Assembly: GCF_019511445.1 (NCBI RefSeq)
Contig: NZ_JAEUAN010000016.1
Location: forward strand, 1-64,000
Direction of reading: 5' to 3'
DNA: 64,000 nucleotides
From: Aliirhizobium wenxiniae
Lineage (GTDB): Bacteria; Pseudomonadota; Alphaproteobacteria; Rhizobiales; Rhizobiaceae
Positions 1 through 8,457 of this stretch are shown here, piece after piece (the first letter of the stretch is position 1; each line of letters begins with the position of its first letter). A model generated the notes under the pieces. That model searched no databases, had not been told where the DNA came from, and saw only the letters and a program-made list of their open reading frames with translations. Position numbers and translations under genes: made by a program.

Positions 1-127
1 GCGACGTGATGCGGTGCTGCGCAGCCGGAATGGCTCCGCACCGCAACCCGCCGCTACCGCCCCAAATACAGCAACCCAAAACCGCTGGAGCGAACTCAAA
101 ACTGGATAAAACTTGGGGGCAAGGTCA
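1..127 (+). mobile_element. Right end of an IS3-like insertion sequence (partial)
   Basis: The window opens inside what looks like the 3' end of an insertion sequence. One forward frame runs from position 2 and ends at a TAA at about 109 with the C-terminus NRWSELKTG. About 15 bases later comes TTGGGGGCAAGGTCA (113-127), which as a reverse complement resembles the TGACCTGCCCCC-type terminal repeat of many IS3-family elements. The other end lies outside the window, so neither the target duplication nor the family can be confirmed. The family call rests on recognition of the terminal repeat, not on a full transposase. Confidence 0.45.
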
Positions 128-172
128 ATGGGGATTTGCAATCATGCCTGTTCAGTCGAGCAACCTTTCAAA

Positions 173-475
173 ATGTGTGAAGTCGAGGCAGACGATCTTT
201 TTCGCTTCGATCCTGAAGCATATAAAGCTTTGCAAAAACTAGGCGTCACTCGCGAAGAGATCTCAATTCAAGATATTAGCGAGGTAGGTCGCCGCGCAGC
301 TCTGCTTGCCAAAATAACTGAGCAATACGGCGACGGCAAAAACGAATTTTTATATAAGTATGCGATGTCGATGCGCTTAGATGAGCCGCTATTGATTTCT
401 AAAATCGACCCATACCACTCACTTCACGTTGAGTGCCAAAAGAAATTTAAGAATAAAATCAAAGAATACCCTTAA
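173..475 (+). CDS. Hypothetical protein, AT-rich orphan next to an IS end
   Basis: I do not recognise this 100-residue protein. It is hydrophilic with no membrane segment or signal peptide. The N-terminal half reads like a short helical domain (LFRFDPEAYKALQKLG) and the C-terminus is very basic (KKFKNKIKEYP). The frame stays open upstream to a TTG at 113 and an ATG at 128, but those lie in or directly beside the IS end, so the gene may have lost its native 5' end to the insertion. No good ribosome binding site precedes 173. Base composition here (about 300-600) is clearly more AT-rich than the rest of the window, which suggests acquired or decaying DNA. Confidence 0.4.
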   Translation: MCEVEADDLFRFDPEAYKALQKLGVTREEISIQDISEVGRRAALLAKITEQYGDGKNEFLYKYAMSMRLDEPLLISKIDPYHSLHVECQKKFKNKIKEYP

Positions 476-660
476 TCTAGAAATTATATCATAAGCCATT
501 AAATTAAAGCCGCTAATCAACCCCATTGAGAAGTCACAAACTGGTTCTCTCCGCAGCCATTACTTAAGTATAATTCAATATAAGCACCTAGAAATATTTT
601 ACGACATTTAGAAACTCAAGACGCGTGTGCCCCCCCTTAGAGTATCCGCCCTCACCTTTC

Positions 661-978
661 TCAATAATACTCAATCACCGTATCGCTCAGCACGACCCGC
701 ACCACCCGGTAGAGATAAAAGAACCCGGCGATCCCAAAGGTGATGAGGATCAGGATGCCCCAGATGATCACGTGGCCGATCGAGGAGATCAGGTCGAAAT
801 TGCAGCGCAGCTTGCCGATCGGGCGGCCCTGCTGGTCGAGCACTTCGGTACGGTTCAGCACCGCCCGGTTGAGGTAATAGGGAAAGACCAGCAGCGCGAG
901 GCCGAAGGTTATGAGCGTCAGAACGACCCAGACGATGACATGGCCGATCGACTGGCCGATCGAAAATTCGCAGCGCAA
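661..978 (-). CDS. Small membrane protein with two repeated halves (DUF6693-like)
   Basis: This is a protein of about 105 residues made of two similar halves. Each half has a short RCxF motif, then IGHVI-W followed by a hydrophobic segment: residues ~1-40 contain IGQSIGHVIVW and residues ~55-100 contain ISSIGHVIIW. The layout implies two membrane helices and a soluble linker. It resembles small rhizobial inner-membrane proteins of the DUF6693 type, by pattern only. The start is uncertain: TTG at 978 is the nearest recognised start, while the frame stays open upstream through LRCEF. Function is unknown and no operon partner is evident. Confidence 0.55.
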   Translation of the reverse strand: MRCEFSIGQSIGHVIVWVVLTLITFGLALLVFPYYLNRAVLNRTEVLDQQGRPIGKLRCNFDLISSIGHVIIWGILILITFGIAGFFYLYRVVRVVLSDTVIEYY

Positions 979-1022
979 CCGCGCCGCCCGCGACCCGGTC
1001 TGAGCCGCCGCAATACCTGGTT

Positions 1023-1220
1023 CATTCCGTCCTGTCCCCCGACACGATGATGCCTGCCTGCGGGCACAGTGACAGAAGATGACAGAGTGTCAATTGCGGC
1101 AGGTTTTCCGAGGTTGGGGAAATCGGTCTCGGCAGAAGGTGGATAATTTCGCGCGTGCGGCGCTTAACCATCGCGGCTTCCACCCCGGTTGCTTTAGGCA
1201 CCCTTGCGCCCAACCTCTCG
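1023..1220. other. Intergenic sequence without a supported gene
   Basis: Several overlapping frames are open on both strands, but none has a plausible start, ribosome site or recognisable protein. I see no RNA gene. The stretch leads into the inverted repeat at 1221-1336. Confidence 0.5.
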
Positions 1221-1336
1221 GCCGTCATCCTCGGGCTTGCCCCGAGGATCCATGCGCGGTCCCCGCAGGTGACTTCAAAGGGCCTATCTCCGCTCGCTTG
1301 GTTTTGGATCCTCGGGTCAAGCCCGAGGATGACGGC
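1221..1336. repeat. Long inverted repeat, alphaproteobacterial palindromic element
   Basis: Two 32-base arms, 1221-1252 and 1305-1336, are reverse complements at 31 of 32 positions. Each arm itself carries a smaller palindrome (CCTCGGG...CCCGAGG). The motif TCATCCTCGGGCTTG is a common intergenic palindrome in rhizobia and relatives. It probably folds into a long hairpin when transcribed, and it encodes nothing. Confidence 0.8.
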
Positions 1337-1454
1337 AGGCGGTGGTGGCAATCCATAACCGTGGACGCTGCCGCTCCTTCCGGTAAGCAAAACCAACGGC
1401 TTGCACGAAATTCCTTCCCCTTTCATCCCCACCCTCCAAACCCATGCCTACAAT

Positions 1455-1860
1455 CACCCCGTTCCGTCACGGATACACCGGCAGGCGTGCCGGCGAGGCG
1501 GGATCTGCGCTGGGGGTGGAGGGACGACGTGAACCGTCACCACCGGGGTCCGCGGAAAATGGCCTCCCTCCGGCGACACGGGGGAAGCGGCAAGGTTTTC
1601 GGACCGGCCTGCCGCTTCTGATGCCCGAATGGCGCGTCGGATGTGCCTGTGCGGCACACATGGTGGCCTCAAGGATGGTTTCGCCGGGCTTTAAGTCCGC
1701 TCGTGAAAGCGGGAAGCCCGGCGGCGGCAAAGCGAAGTGTTGGCGGTAAGTCGTTCCGTCCGTGTTTCGTGGCGCCAGACGAACACCATCCGACAAGGCG
1801 ACGGCAGAGGGACCGGAGTCGCGGATAAAAACTGCCGAACGGGACGCTGAGAGGTGTCAC
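1455..1860. ncRNA. Possible structured RNA of unknown type
   Basis: This GC-rich stretch has no convincing protein but many helix-forming arms. CCGGCA/TGCCGG pair at 1478-1483 and 1488-1493. GAAGCGGCAAGG pairs with CCTGCCGCTTC across 1584-1618. TGTGCC/GGCACA pair at 1642-1658. A nested hairpin pairs GCCGGGCTT (1683-1691) with AAGCCCGGC (1714-1722) around an inner CCGCT/AGCGG stem (1697-1701, 1708-1712). A weak -10-like TACAAT lies at 1449-1454, which would suit plus-strand transcription. I could not match it to tmRNA, RNase P RNA, 6S RNA or a cobalamin riboswitch. Strand and limits are guesses. Confidence 0.3.
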
Positions 1861-1962
1861 TTACTAACTAACTTACGAGGCAGCTTTCTGCGCCCCGTCC
1901 GTACAATCACTCGTCCTCCTCGGGCGAACGAAGTGAGACCCGAGGATCGCCAAGGGGGAAGC

Positions 1963-2370
1963 ATGTCCCGTGAAAAGCAGCCGATCGATACCCATCTCGC
2001 CGCGCGTACCGCCGAGGCGATGGCCTTGCCGCTGATGGTCTGCCGCCACCGCGATTGCCGGCGTGGCCAGCGCTGCCGCTGGCATTTCAAATCGACCGGC
2101 GAACCCGGCTGCCTGCGTAATCTCGATGCCGGTCAGCGGGCGATATTCGACCGCCTCTACGAGGACGCACGTTTCGCCAGGGAGTTTCTCGGCTGGGAAG
2201 GCCCGTTTTTCGAGGACCAAAGCGGACCGCAGCGGATGCGCGACGATCTGGCGATCGCGATCGCCCGTAATGTGTCGAACCGCTACCTGGCGCAGCGATG
2301 GGATGCCACAAGGCGCGCAAGGGAGAAGCGGATGGCGATCGCCGATCGGCTGGCCGGCGCGGAGGATTGA
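1963..2370 (+). CDS. Small Cys/His protein of unknown function
   Basis: This 135-residue protein is not one I can name. Residues ~22-40 hold a Cys/His cluster, VCRHRDCRRGQRCRWHF, followed by a further Cys near EPGC, which suggests a zinc-binding knuckle. The C-terminal half is helical and rich in Arg (SNRYLAQRWDATRRAREKR). The start at 1963 is chosen because AAGGGGGAAG sits just upstream; the frame is open further 5' but without a site. A hairpin (CCTCGGG 1918-1924 / CCCGAGG 1939-1945) lies just ahead of the ribosome site and could affect translation. It is isolated, reading away from the GGDEF-EAL gene on the other strand. Confidence 0.55.
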   Translation: MSREKQPIDTHLAARTAEAMALPLMVCRHRDCRRGQRCRWHFKSTGEPGCLRNLDAGQRAIFDRLYEDARFAREFLGWEGPFFEDQSGPQRMRDDLAIAIARNVSNRYLAQRWDATRRAREKRMAIADRLAGAED

Positions 2371-2430
2371 GGCGATGCGGCGGCCGTCTCCACCAAACCT
2401 GCGGCCAGCGCCCTGCCCTTGCCGCCTCGG

Positions 2431-4812
2431 CTATCCCCGCTTGCGGAAGGACGGCACGCGGCGGATGCCGGAGAGGACTTCCACTTCGCCGGCACTTTTC
2501 GGCTTGCCGAGCAGAAAGCCCTGCAGCTGCTCGATACCGTCCTCGATCACCATGCGATGCTGGCCAAAGGTTTCGATGCCTTCGGCGACGACCGGCAGGT
2601 CGAGGCTTTTGCCCAGCCCGATGATCGCCTTGACGATGGCGCGGGCGCTGTCGTCCTCCTCCATCTGCCAGATGAAGCTGCGGTCGATCTTGATCTTGTC
2701 GAAGGGAAAAGTCTGCAGGTTGCTGAGCGACGAGTATCCGGTGCCGAAATCGTCGATGACGATCATCACGCCGAGGTTGCGCAACTTTTTCAGCATGGCA
2801 AGCACGGTCTCGCGGTTTTCAATCAACGAGGTTTCGGTGATTTCCAGCTCCAGCCGGTGCGGCTCCAGACCGCTGTCGGTCAGCGCCGCCGCGACCGTGT
2901 CGACCAGATCGGGGAACCGGAACTGCACCGCCGAGACATTGACCGCCACCGCCAGTCCGTCATCCCAGGAGGCTGCGGTGCGGCAGGCCTCGCGCAGCGC
3001 CCATTCGCCGAGCGTGACGATGATTCCGGTTTCTTCGGCGACCGGAATGAAGGTTGCCGGCGAGACTTGGCCGAGGTCCGGATGCTTCCAGCGCATCAGC
3101 GCCTCGTATCCGGTGCAGGTCCCGTTCGAGGCGTCGAACAGCGGCTGGAAGACCAGCGACAGCTGGTCGCGCAGGGCCGCGTGGCGCAACTCGCTTTCCA
3201 GCAGGCGGCGCTGGCGCAGGTCCGCATCCATGTCGGCCGAGTAGAAGGCGGCGGTACCGCGGCCGTTGAATTTGGCATTGTAGAGCGCCATGTCGGCGGC
3301 GTTGCGCAGCTCGTCGGCGGTGCGGCCGTCCTCGGGGAAGATCGAAACGCCGATCGAGACACCGACCGCCTTGGGGTCGAAATTGACGTTCATCTCCTGC
3401 CGGAACGTATCGAGGATCCGGTCGGCCAGGAGGTAGGCCGCGGTCGGCTGGTCGAGACCGGGCTGGAGGATGATGAATTCGTCGCCGCCGATACGGGCCG
3501 GCGTATCGGTCACCCCGGCGCAGCGGCGCAATATGTCGGCGACCTTGACCAGAACCCGGTCGCCCTCGGCATGGCCGAACACATCGTTGACGGCCTTGAA
3601 GCGGTCGAGATCGAGCGCCAGAACCGCCAGCCGCTCATCGGCACTGCCCGCGACATCGATCGCGGTCTCGAGCTTCTCGTTGAACAGCGAACGGTTCGGC
3701 AGATCGGTCAGCGCATCATGGCGGGCCATATGCTCGACCCTGAGTTCGGCGATGCGCTTTTCGGTGAGGTCGCGGACGGCCAAGACCTGGCACTGGCGGC
3801 CGCGGTATTCGATCGTGTGGACAGCAACTTCGAGGAAGGCCTCCTTGCCGGGCTTCAACGGCCCCGCCTTCAATGGCGCCGCCTCGACCGCGCGGCTGCG
3901 CTCGACGTCGATCAGCGAGATCCCGTCGGCAGCCACCATCAGCGCGTCCGGCGAGCGACCGATGACATCGCGGTCTCTGAGGCCAAGCATGGCGGGGAAC
4001 CGGGCATTGGCCTCGATAATGACACCCTCGCGGACGACGGCCAGCCCCTCAAGCGTCGCATTAGCGAACCCGCGCAAATCGGTGAGATAACGGTCGAGAA
4101 AGCTCGCGATCGTCCCGGCCAGCACGATCATGCCGACAACGACCGAGACCGCCCAAACCATCCAGATCCGGCCGATATCACCATCAAGAGACACTTCCGG
4201 CAGCGACGGATCCGGCACGAGCGTGGTGGCCGACATGGCGGAGAAATGCAGAAGGCAGATCGAAAGGACGCTTGCGCCGATGGCCGCCCAGAGGCCGCGG
4301 CGGTTCTTGCGGCGCATCGACATGCGGAAGGCGAATGTCAGCAGGCCAATCGACAGCACGGCGGCGACCGGGATGACGCCGATCTCGTAGCGGATGGTCG
4401 CAGCAGCCCGGATCGCCTCGGTGCCGATGAAATGCATCGCAGCGACCGTCAGCGTTGCAACGGTGCCGGCGATGACCTCGCTCTTGAGTGTGCCCTCTTC
4501 GACAATCCTGAGGCTCACCCAGAAACCGACGGCGGCGATCACGGCGGAGATGATCGTCAGCACCAGCTCGAATTCGATCGAAATCGTACCCTGATAGGCA
4601 AGCATCGCGACGAAATGGGTGGCCCAGACCGAAAGTCCGCCGGTGACGGCCGCGATGAGCAACCAGATTTTCCGGCGCTTCTCACTGCATTCGATCGCCC
4701 GTCGATGGATGAGGAAAAATGCCAGCATGCCGACGACACAAATGCCGGCCGCAAGAGCCACAAGGGCATGATCATGCTGGACCGCGACGCATTCCAGAAC
4801 CTTGAACATCAT
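2431..4812 (-). CDS. MHYT-PAS-GGDEF-EAL cyclic-di-GMP signalling protein
   Basis: This 793-residue inner-membrane protein probably makes and/or degrades cyclic-di-GMP. Residues ~15-240 form an MHYT-type sensor of about seven helices with His-containing repeats (ATHFVAMLAY, AAMHFIG, LLHFSAM), which is thought to bind a metal and sense diatomic gases or redox. A PAS-like segment follows at ~245-350. The GGDEF domain keeps an intact GGDEF motif at 442-446, but the inhibitory RxxD site upstream is absent (GVTD in its place). The EAL domain starts near 548 with EAL at 570-572, and it retains NVSAVQFR, EITE, DDFGTGYSSLS, KIDRSF and AEGIET, so phosphodiesterase activity is likely. The gene stands alone. 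Confidence 0.93.
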   Translation of the reverse strand: MMFKVLECVAVQHDHALVALAAGICVVGMLAFFLIHRRAIECSEKRRKIWLLIAAVTGGLSVWATHFVAMLAYQGTISIEFELVLTIISAVIAAVGFWVSLRIVEEGTLKSEVIAGTVATLTVAAMHFIGTEAIRAAATIRYEIGVIPVAAVLSIGLLTFAFRMSMRRKNRRGLWAAIGASVLSICLLHFSAMSATTLVPDPSLPEVSLDGDIGRIWMVWAVSVVVGMIVLAGTIASFLDRYLTDLRGFANATLEGLAVVREGVIIEANARFPAMLGLRDRDVIGRSPDALMVAADGISLIDVERSRAVEAAPLKAGPLKPGKEAFLEVAVHTIEYRGRQCQVLAVRDLTEKRIAELRVEHMARHDALTDLPNRSLFNEKLETAIDVAGSADERLAVLALDLDRFKAVNDVFGHAEGDRVLVKVADILRRCAGVTDTPARIGGDEFIILQPGLDQPTAAYLLADRILDTFRQEMNVNFDPKAVGVSIGVSIFPEDGRTADELRNAADMALYNAKFNGRGTAAFYSADMDADLRQRRLLESELRHAALRDQLSLVFQPLFDASNGTCTGYEALMRWKHPDLGQVSPATFIPVAEETGIIVTLGEWALREACRTAASWDDGLAVAVNVSAVQFRFPDLVDTVAAALTDSGLEPHRLELEITETSLIENRETVLAMLKKLRNLGVMIVIDDFGTGYSSLSNLQTFPFDKIKIDRSFIWQMEEDDSARAIVKAIIGLGKSLDLPVVAEGIETFGQHRMVIEDGIEQLQGFLLGKPKSAGEVEVLSGIRRVPSFRKRG

Positions 4813-4959
4813 ACACTACCAGATTTCAGCGGTGATTGATTTCACCGTCTATAAGCTGGAACATTACGTGTACGCTATTTAAGAAATATCTAATACGAAG
4901 CAACGCAAGGATGTCGCATTCCGACACACGCACGCAAACCCATAAGATTCTGGGGGGGC

Positions 4960-6036
4960 TTATCCCGCGATTTTCTCCCGTTTGCGCTCGGCGTTGCCGT
5001 CAAGGTCAACAGCGGCGAAGGCTGCGGTGATGATTTCGGTTCCGGCACCGAGTTTTGTGGCCTCGGAGGAGAGGATCTGGCGAAAACGCCGGGCACCGGC
5101 ATACCCCTGGAAAAGACCGACCATGTGGCGAGTGACGTGATGCAGCCTGCCGCCCGAGGCGATGACCTCTTCGGCATAGGCGATCATCGCATCGCGCAGA
5201 GCCATCCAATCGGCTTCGGTGGTGACGACCGCCGCTGGGTCCAAACCTTCCAGCATGGCGTCAACGCCCGTCAGAAGACCGGCATTCTGATAGGCGGCGC
5301 GGCCGAGCATGACACCGTCCATCACCGCGAGGTGACTTTTCGCCTGATCGAGATCGGAAATACCACCATTGATGCCGAGAAACACATTTGGATTCTCACG
5401 CTTCATACGGTGTACGAGATCATAATCGAGAGGTGGTATCTCGCGGTTTTCCTTCGGGCTCAATCCCTGAAGCCAGGCTTTGCGGGCATGGATCCAGATT
5501 GCGTCCGCCCCTGCCCCGACCATACGAGCCAGAAAATCCGGCAAGACATCGGCCGGCTCCTGATCATCGACGCCGATGCGGCATTTGACCGTGACCGGCA
5601 CGGAAGAGACTTTCTTCATCGCAGTGACGAGATCTGCGACATGGCCGGCTTCACGCATCAGGCAGGCACCGAACGTACCAGACTGAACGCGGTCCGACGG
5701 GCAGCCGACATTCAGCCCGATTTCGTCATATCCATAATCAGCGGCAATCCGGATCGCTTCGGAGAGTTTTCCGGCATCGGAACCGCCAAGCTGCAAGGCC
5801 ACCGGATGTTCCTGAGGCGAAAAAGAGAGAAGACGTTCGCGCGGCCCATGAATAATCGCATCGGCCACGACCATCTCGGTGTAAAGCAGCGCCTTGCCTG
5901 ACAATTGCCGGTGCAGATAACGGCAATGACGGTCCGTCCAGTCGATCATCGGGGCTACCGCGAAGATCTTTTCGCCGGTTTTCAGCGCTTTTTCGTAAAA
6001 ACTCACGTCATCTGCTCCGCGTGGCTGGGCACACAC
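4960..6036 (-). CDS. dusA: tRNA-dihydrouridine(20/20a) synthase DusA
   Basis: This is a flavin enzyme that reduces uridine 20/20a in the D-loop of tRNA with NADPH. Its 358 residues fit the family. It begins its TIM barrel with IFAVAPMIDWTDRHCRYL and carries the GLNVGCPSDRVQSG motif and the catalytic Cys in GACLM. Later come TVKCRIGVDD, the FMN-phosphate region GINGGI...MLGRAAYQN, and the C-terminal helical tRNA-binding domain with HMVGLFQGYAGARRFRQ. The start is GTG at 6036 or GTG at 6006 (MSFYEKALKTGE); neither has a strong ribosome site. It is monocistronic, and the preceding 4813-4959 gap holds no gene. Confidence 0.93.
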   Translation of the reverse strand: MCAQPRGADDVSFYEKALKTGEKIFAVAPMIDWTDRHCRYLHRQLSGKALLYTEMVVADAIIHGPRERLLSFSPQEHPVALQLGGSDAGKLSEAIRIAADYGYDEIGLNVGCPSDRVQSGTFGACLMREAGHVADLVTAMKKVSSVPVTVKCRIGVDDQEPADVLPDFLARMVGAGADAIWIHARKAWLQGLSPKENREIPPLDYDLVHRMKRENPNVFLGINGGISDLDQAKSHLAVMDGVMLGRAAYQNAGLLTGVDAMLEGLDPAAVVTTEADWMALRDAMIAYAEEVIASGGRLHHVTRHMVGLFQGYAGARRFRQILSSEATKLGAGTEIITAAFAAVDLDGNAERKREKIAG

Positions 6037-6250
6037 TATGCCACGTCCTTTGGCCTCGGGGATAAACCCGAACGCAAGGCCAGTCCTATTTCGGAAACTG
6101 CCCTCGCCTTGAGGCCGCCGGACGGAATGGCGCTGCTATACAGGCGATCGAGCGGAAATGAAAGGCTCGGCCCAAACGCATCGAGCAGGCTGGAACCGGA
6201 TTACGTCCTGACCGTTGATCAGGCATATTCACGCCAAACGAGGAATTCTC

Positions 6251-6532
6251 ATGGCCCGCGATCTCTCCGCCGATATCGACCGTCTGACCAGCCAGCTGGC
6301 AGACTTGCGTAGCGCATTGGCAAGACAGGCCAGCGCTTCGGCCGAAGATGCATCCGGCTATCTCGCGCCGCGTGCACGCCAAGTGGCCAGACAGTTTCGC
6401 CATGGCGGTCATGACCTGACGGAGGTGGTACGCCGCAATCCCGGCACAACGACCAGCGCCATTATCGGTGCGTTGGCACTGACCGCGGCGTTTGCGTTTC
6501 TGTTGTCTAAGGCCGGTTCGGACCGGAACTAG
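6251..6532 (+). CDS. Small protein with coiled coil and C-terminal membrane anchor
   Basis: This 93-residue protein begins with an amphipathic helical region with heptad character (DIDRLTSQLADLRSALARQ). A basic segment follows, then a single C-terminal hydrophobic helix (SAIIGALALTAAFAFLLSK). The build is like ElaB/YqjD (DUF883) ribosome- or membrane-associated proteins, though I cannot assign the family firmly. The ATG at 6251 is preferred because AGGAATTC lies just upstream. No operon partner is apparent. Confidence 0.6.
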   Translation: MARDLSADIDRLTSQLADLRSALARQASASAEDASGYLAPRARQVARQFRHGGHDLTEVVRRNPGTTTSAIIGALALTAAFAFLLSKAGSDRN

Positions 6533-6593
6533 ATTTATTCTAAGGCAAGCGCCTGCAGGCGTTTGCCGATCTCTGAGGTAGAGGCCTATCCCC

Positions 6594-6893
6594 TCAATGC
6601 ACCGAGGTTTCTTCCTCGCCTTCTTCCAGAAAGCTTTTCAGGCCGTCGCGTTCGGCGGTGGCGAGAAACTCTTCCCAGGCGTCCTTGTCGGTCGCAAAAC
6701 CGTCTTCCCAGGTGGTGACGACTTCGGTCTGGCTGATGACTTCCAGCGTCCAGTCCTCGTTGGTTCCGGCATTGCGGAAAATATCGACGAGCACCGTGAT
6801 GTCTTCGTCCTCGAATTCACCGGAGAATTCGGAATGCTCGAGCACAGGCTCCTTGGATGGCTTCGACTTTTCGGGTTTCGGCTGCTTGGACAT
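6594..6893 (-). CDS. Conserved-looking small acidic protein, unknown function
   Basis: This is a soluble protein of 99 residues. A Lys/Pro/Ser-rich start (MSKQPKPEKSKPSKEP) is followed by an acidic globular part (GEFEDEDITVLVDIFR ... TEVVTTWEDGFATDKDAWE) ending EEGEEETSVH. I do not recognise the family. The minus strand is favoured over the overlapping open frame on the plus strand because the plus-strand product is hydrophobic nonsense with no ribosome site. The start at 6893 is preferred to an in-frame ATG at 6923. Confidence 0.55.
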   Translation of the reverse strand: MSKQPKPEKSKPSKEPVLEHSEFSGEFEDEDITVLVDIFRNAGTNEDWTLEVISQTEVVTTWEDGFATDKDAWEEFLATAERDGLKSFLEEGEEETSVH

Positions 6894-7160
6894 GGATGCG
6901 GAACCTTTATCTTGCTTTGGCAATAGTCATTGGCTGGATTTTTCAGTCAAGGCAAGCAGGCTTTCTTGCGGTCATCAGCAACCACTGCGCAGCGATCGAC
7001 ACTCGGGTCGGCAAAGCGCCGGCGCCATACCCGCCGGAGTATCCAAATAGAAGACGAAAAATTCGACATCAGCCGTACCCGCCGGTCCAAAACGGGCTAG
7101 GATTGTTTGGAAAATTGTTGGACAAAGCCTTCCAGCATTTACCGATTTCGAGGATATCCC

Positions 7161-7847
7161 ATGCGCGCTACCGTGATCCCTGCCCCAGAACCCGTGCTGC
7201 TCGATGTTGTCGGTGTTCTCGAACAGTTTCCGGTGCGCCGGGTCTACTGTGTCGGCCGCAACTATGCCGACCATGCGATCGAGATGGGGCACGATCCTTC
7301 GCGCGAGGCACCGTTCTTTTTCCAGAAGAATGCCGACAATGCCTATAACGGCGAAAGCTTTCCCTATCCGCCGCTTTCTTCCAACGTGCATTTCGAGGTG
7401 GAGCTGGTGATGGCGCTTTCGGGCGGCGGTAGCGACATTCCGGCCGAAGAAGCGCTGTCAAAGGTCTATGGCTATGGCGTCGGCATCGATTTTACCCGCC
7501 GCGATCTACAGGACCAGATGAAGAAGGCAGGCCGTTCCTGGGAAGTGGCCAAGGCATTCGAAAAGTCGGCGCCGGTTTCGGCACTCGTACCGGCCTCGAA
7601 GATCGGTCATCCGCAGGAAGGCGCGATCTGGCTCGAGGTCAACGGCGCGCGCAAGCAGGACGGCAATCTGAACCAGATGATCTGGAAACTGCCGGAAATC
7701 ATCGCAGAACTCTCCAAGCAGTTCGAGCTGGCACCGGGCGACATCATCATGACCGGAACCCCGGCCGGTGTCGGCGCGATCGTCAAGGGCGACAAGGTGA
7801 CCTGTGGCGTAACCGGTGTCGGCGAACTGTCGCTGACGATCGTCTGA
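7161..7847 (+). CDS. Fumarylacetoacetate hydrolase (FAH) family protein
   Basis: This 228-residue enzyme of the FAH superfamily contains members that hydrolyse or decarboxylate beta-dicarbonyl acids (fumarylpyruvate hydrolase, acylpyruvase, oxaloacetate decarboxylase). The catalytic fold is shown by VYCVGRNYADHA, the metal-ligand stretch HFEVELVMAL, GIDFTRRDLQ, SAPVSALVP, and the terminal GDIIMTGTPAGVG. The compact size matches the YcgM/FAHD1 type rather than eukaryotic FAH. The start at 7161 follows GAGGATATCCC. The downstream carbonic-anhydrase-like gene begins 76 bases later on the same strand and may be cotranscribed. The exact substrate cannot be read from sequence. Confidence 0.88.
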   Translation: MRATVIPAPEPVLLDVVGVLEQFPVRRVYCVGRNYADHAIEMGHDPSREAPFFFQKNADNAYNGESFPYPPLSSNVHFEVELVMALSGGGSDIPAEEALSKVYGYGVGIDFTRRDLQDQMKKAGRSWEVAKAFEKSAPVSALVPASKIGHPQEGAIWLEVNGARKQDGNLNQMIWKLPEIIAELSKQFELAPGDIIMTGTPAGVGAIVKGDKVTCGVTGVGELSLTIV

Positions 7848-7923
7848 TCATTTTCATGGGCAATTCCGGACATAAAGCCGATTTACGCCTTTGCCGGAAT
7901 TGCGTCCTTCGGGGAGTGACCTG

Positions 7924-8457
7924 ATGCCGATCTATGCTCTCGGAGATTTTGCTCCGAAACTCCCTGCTGCCTACCGCTACTGGGTGGCGCCGGATGCCAA
8001 CGTGATCGGCAAGGTCGATCTTAGCGAGGATGTCGGCATCTGGTTCGGGGCGACACTGCGCGGAGACAACGAACCGATCACGATCGGCGCGCGCTCCAAC
8101 ATCCAGGAGGGCGTGATGGTGCATACCGATCCCGCCTTCCCCGTTTCGATCGGCTCGGACTGCACGATCGGGCATCACGCGATCATCCATGGCTGCACGA
8201 TCGGTGACAATTCGCTTGTCGGCATGGGAGCCACCATCCTGAACGGGGCGAAGATCGGCAGGAATTGCCTTGTCGGGGCCAATGCGCTGGTGACCGAGGG
8301 CAAGGAATTTCCCGACAATTCGCTGATCGTCGGCTCGCCCGCCAAAGCGATCCGCGTGCTGGATGACGAAGCGGCGGCGAAGCTGACACTTTCCGCCGCT
8401 CGTTATGTGGAAAACTGGAAGCGGTTTTCGCGCGACCTCAGAGAAATCAGTCCGTGA
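7924..8457 (+). CDS. Gamma carbonic anhydrase-like protein (left-handed beta-helix)
   Basis: This 177-residue hexapeptide-repeat protein forms a trimeric left-handed beta-helix. The family includes gamma carbonic anhydrases and YrdA/PaaY-type proteins. It shows repeated hexapeptides (NVIGKV, SNIQEG, IGDNSLVGMGATILNGAKIG) and the metal-binding His pattern VHTDPAFP ... GHHAIIHG. The C-terminal helix ends SARYVENWKRFSRDL. The start at 7924 is favoured by GGGGAGTGACCTG upstream. It converges with zur, whose stop abuts this stop without overlap. Whether it has carbonic anhydrase activity or a thioesterase-like role is open. Confidence 0.85.
   Translation: MPIYALGDFAPKLPAAYRYWVAPDANVIGKVDLSEDVGIWFGATLRGDNEPITIGARSNIQEGVMVHTDPAFPVSIGSDCTIGHHAIIHGCTIGDNSLVGMGATILNGAKIGRNCLVGANALVTEGKEFPDNSLIVGSPAKAIRVLDDEAAAKLTLSAARYVENWKRFSRDLREISP

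Noticed and set aside
1440..1960. tmRNA, RNase P RNA or cobalamin riboswitch
   Set aside because: No alanine-tag frame, no GAGGAAAGTCC-type RNase P core and no B12 box were found on either strand.
2419..4839. 806-codon open frame on the plus strand
   Set aside because: It is the antisense shadow of the MHYT-PAS-GGDEF-EAL gene; its product is low-complexity and charge-rich with no domain, while the minus strand has intact GGDEF and EAL motifs.
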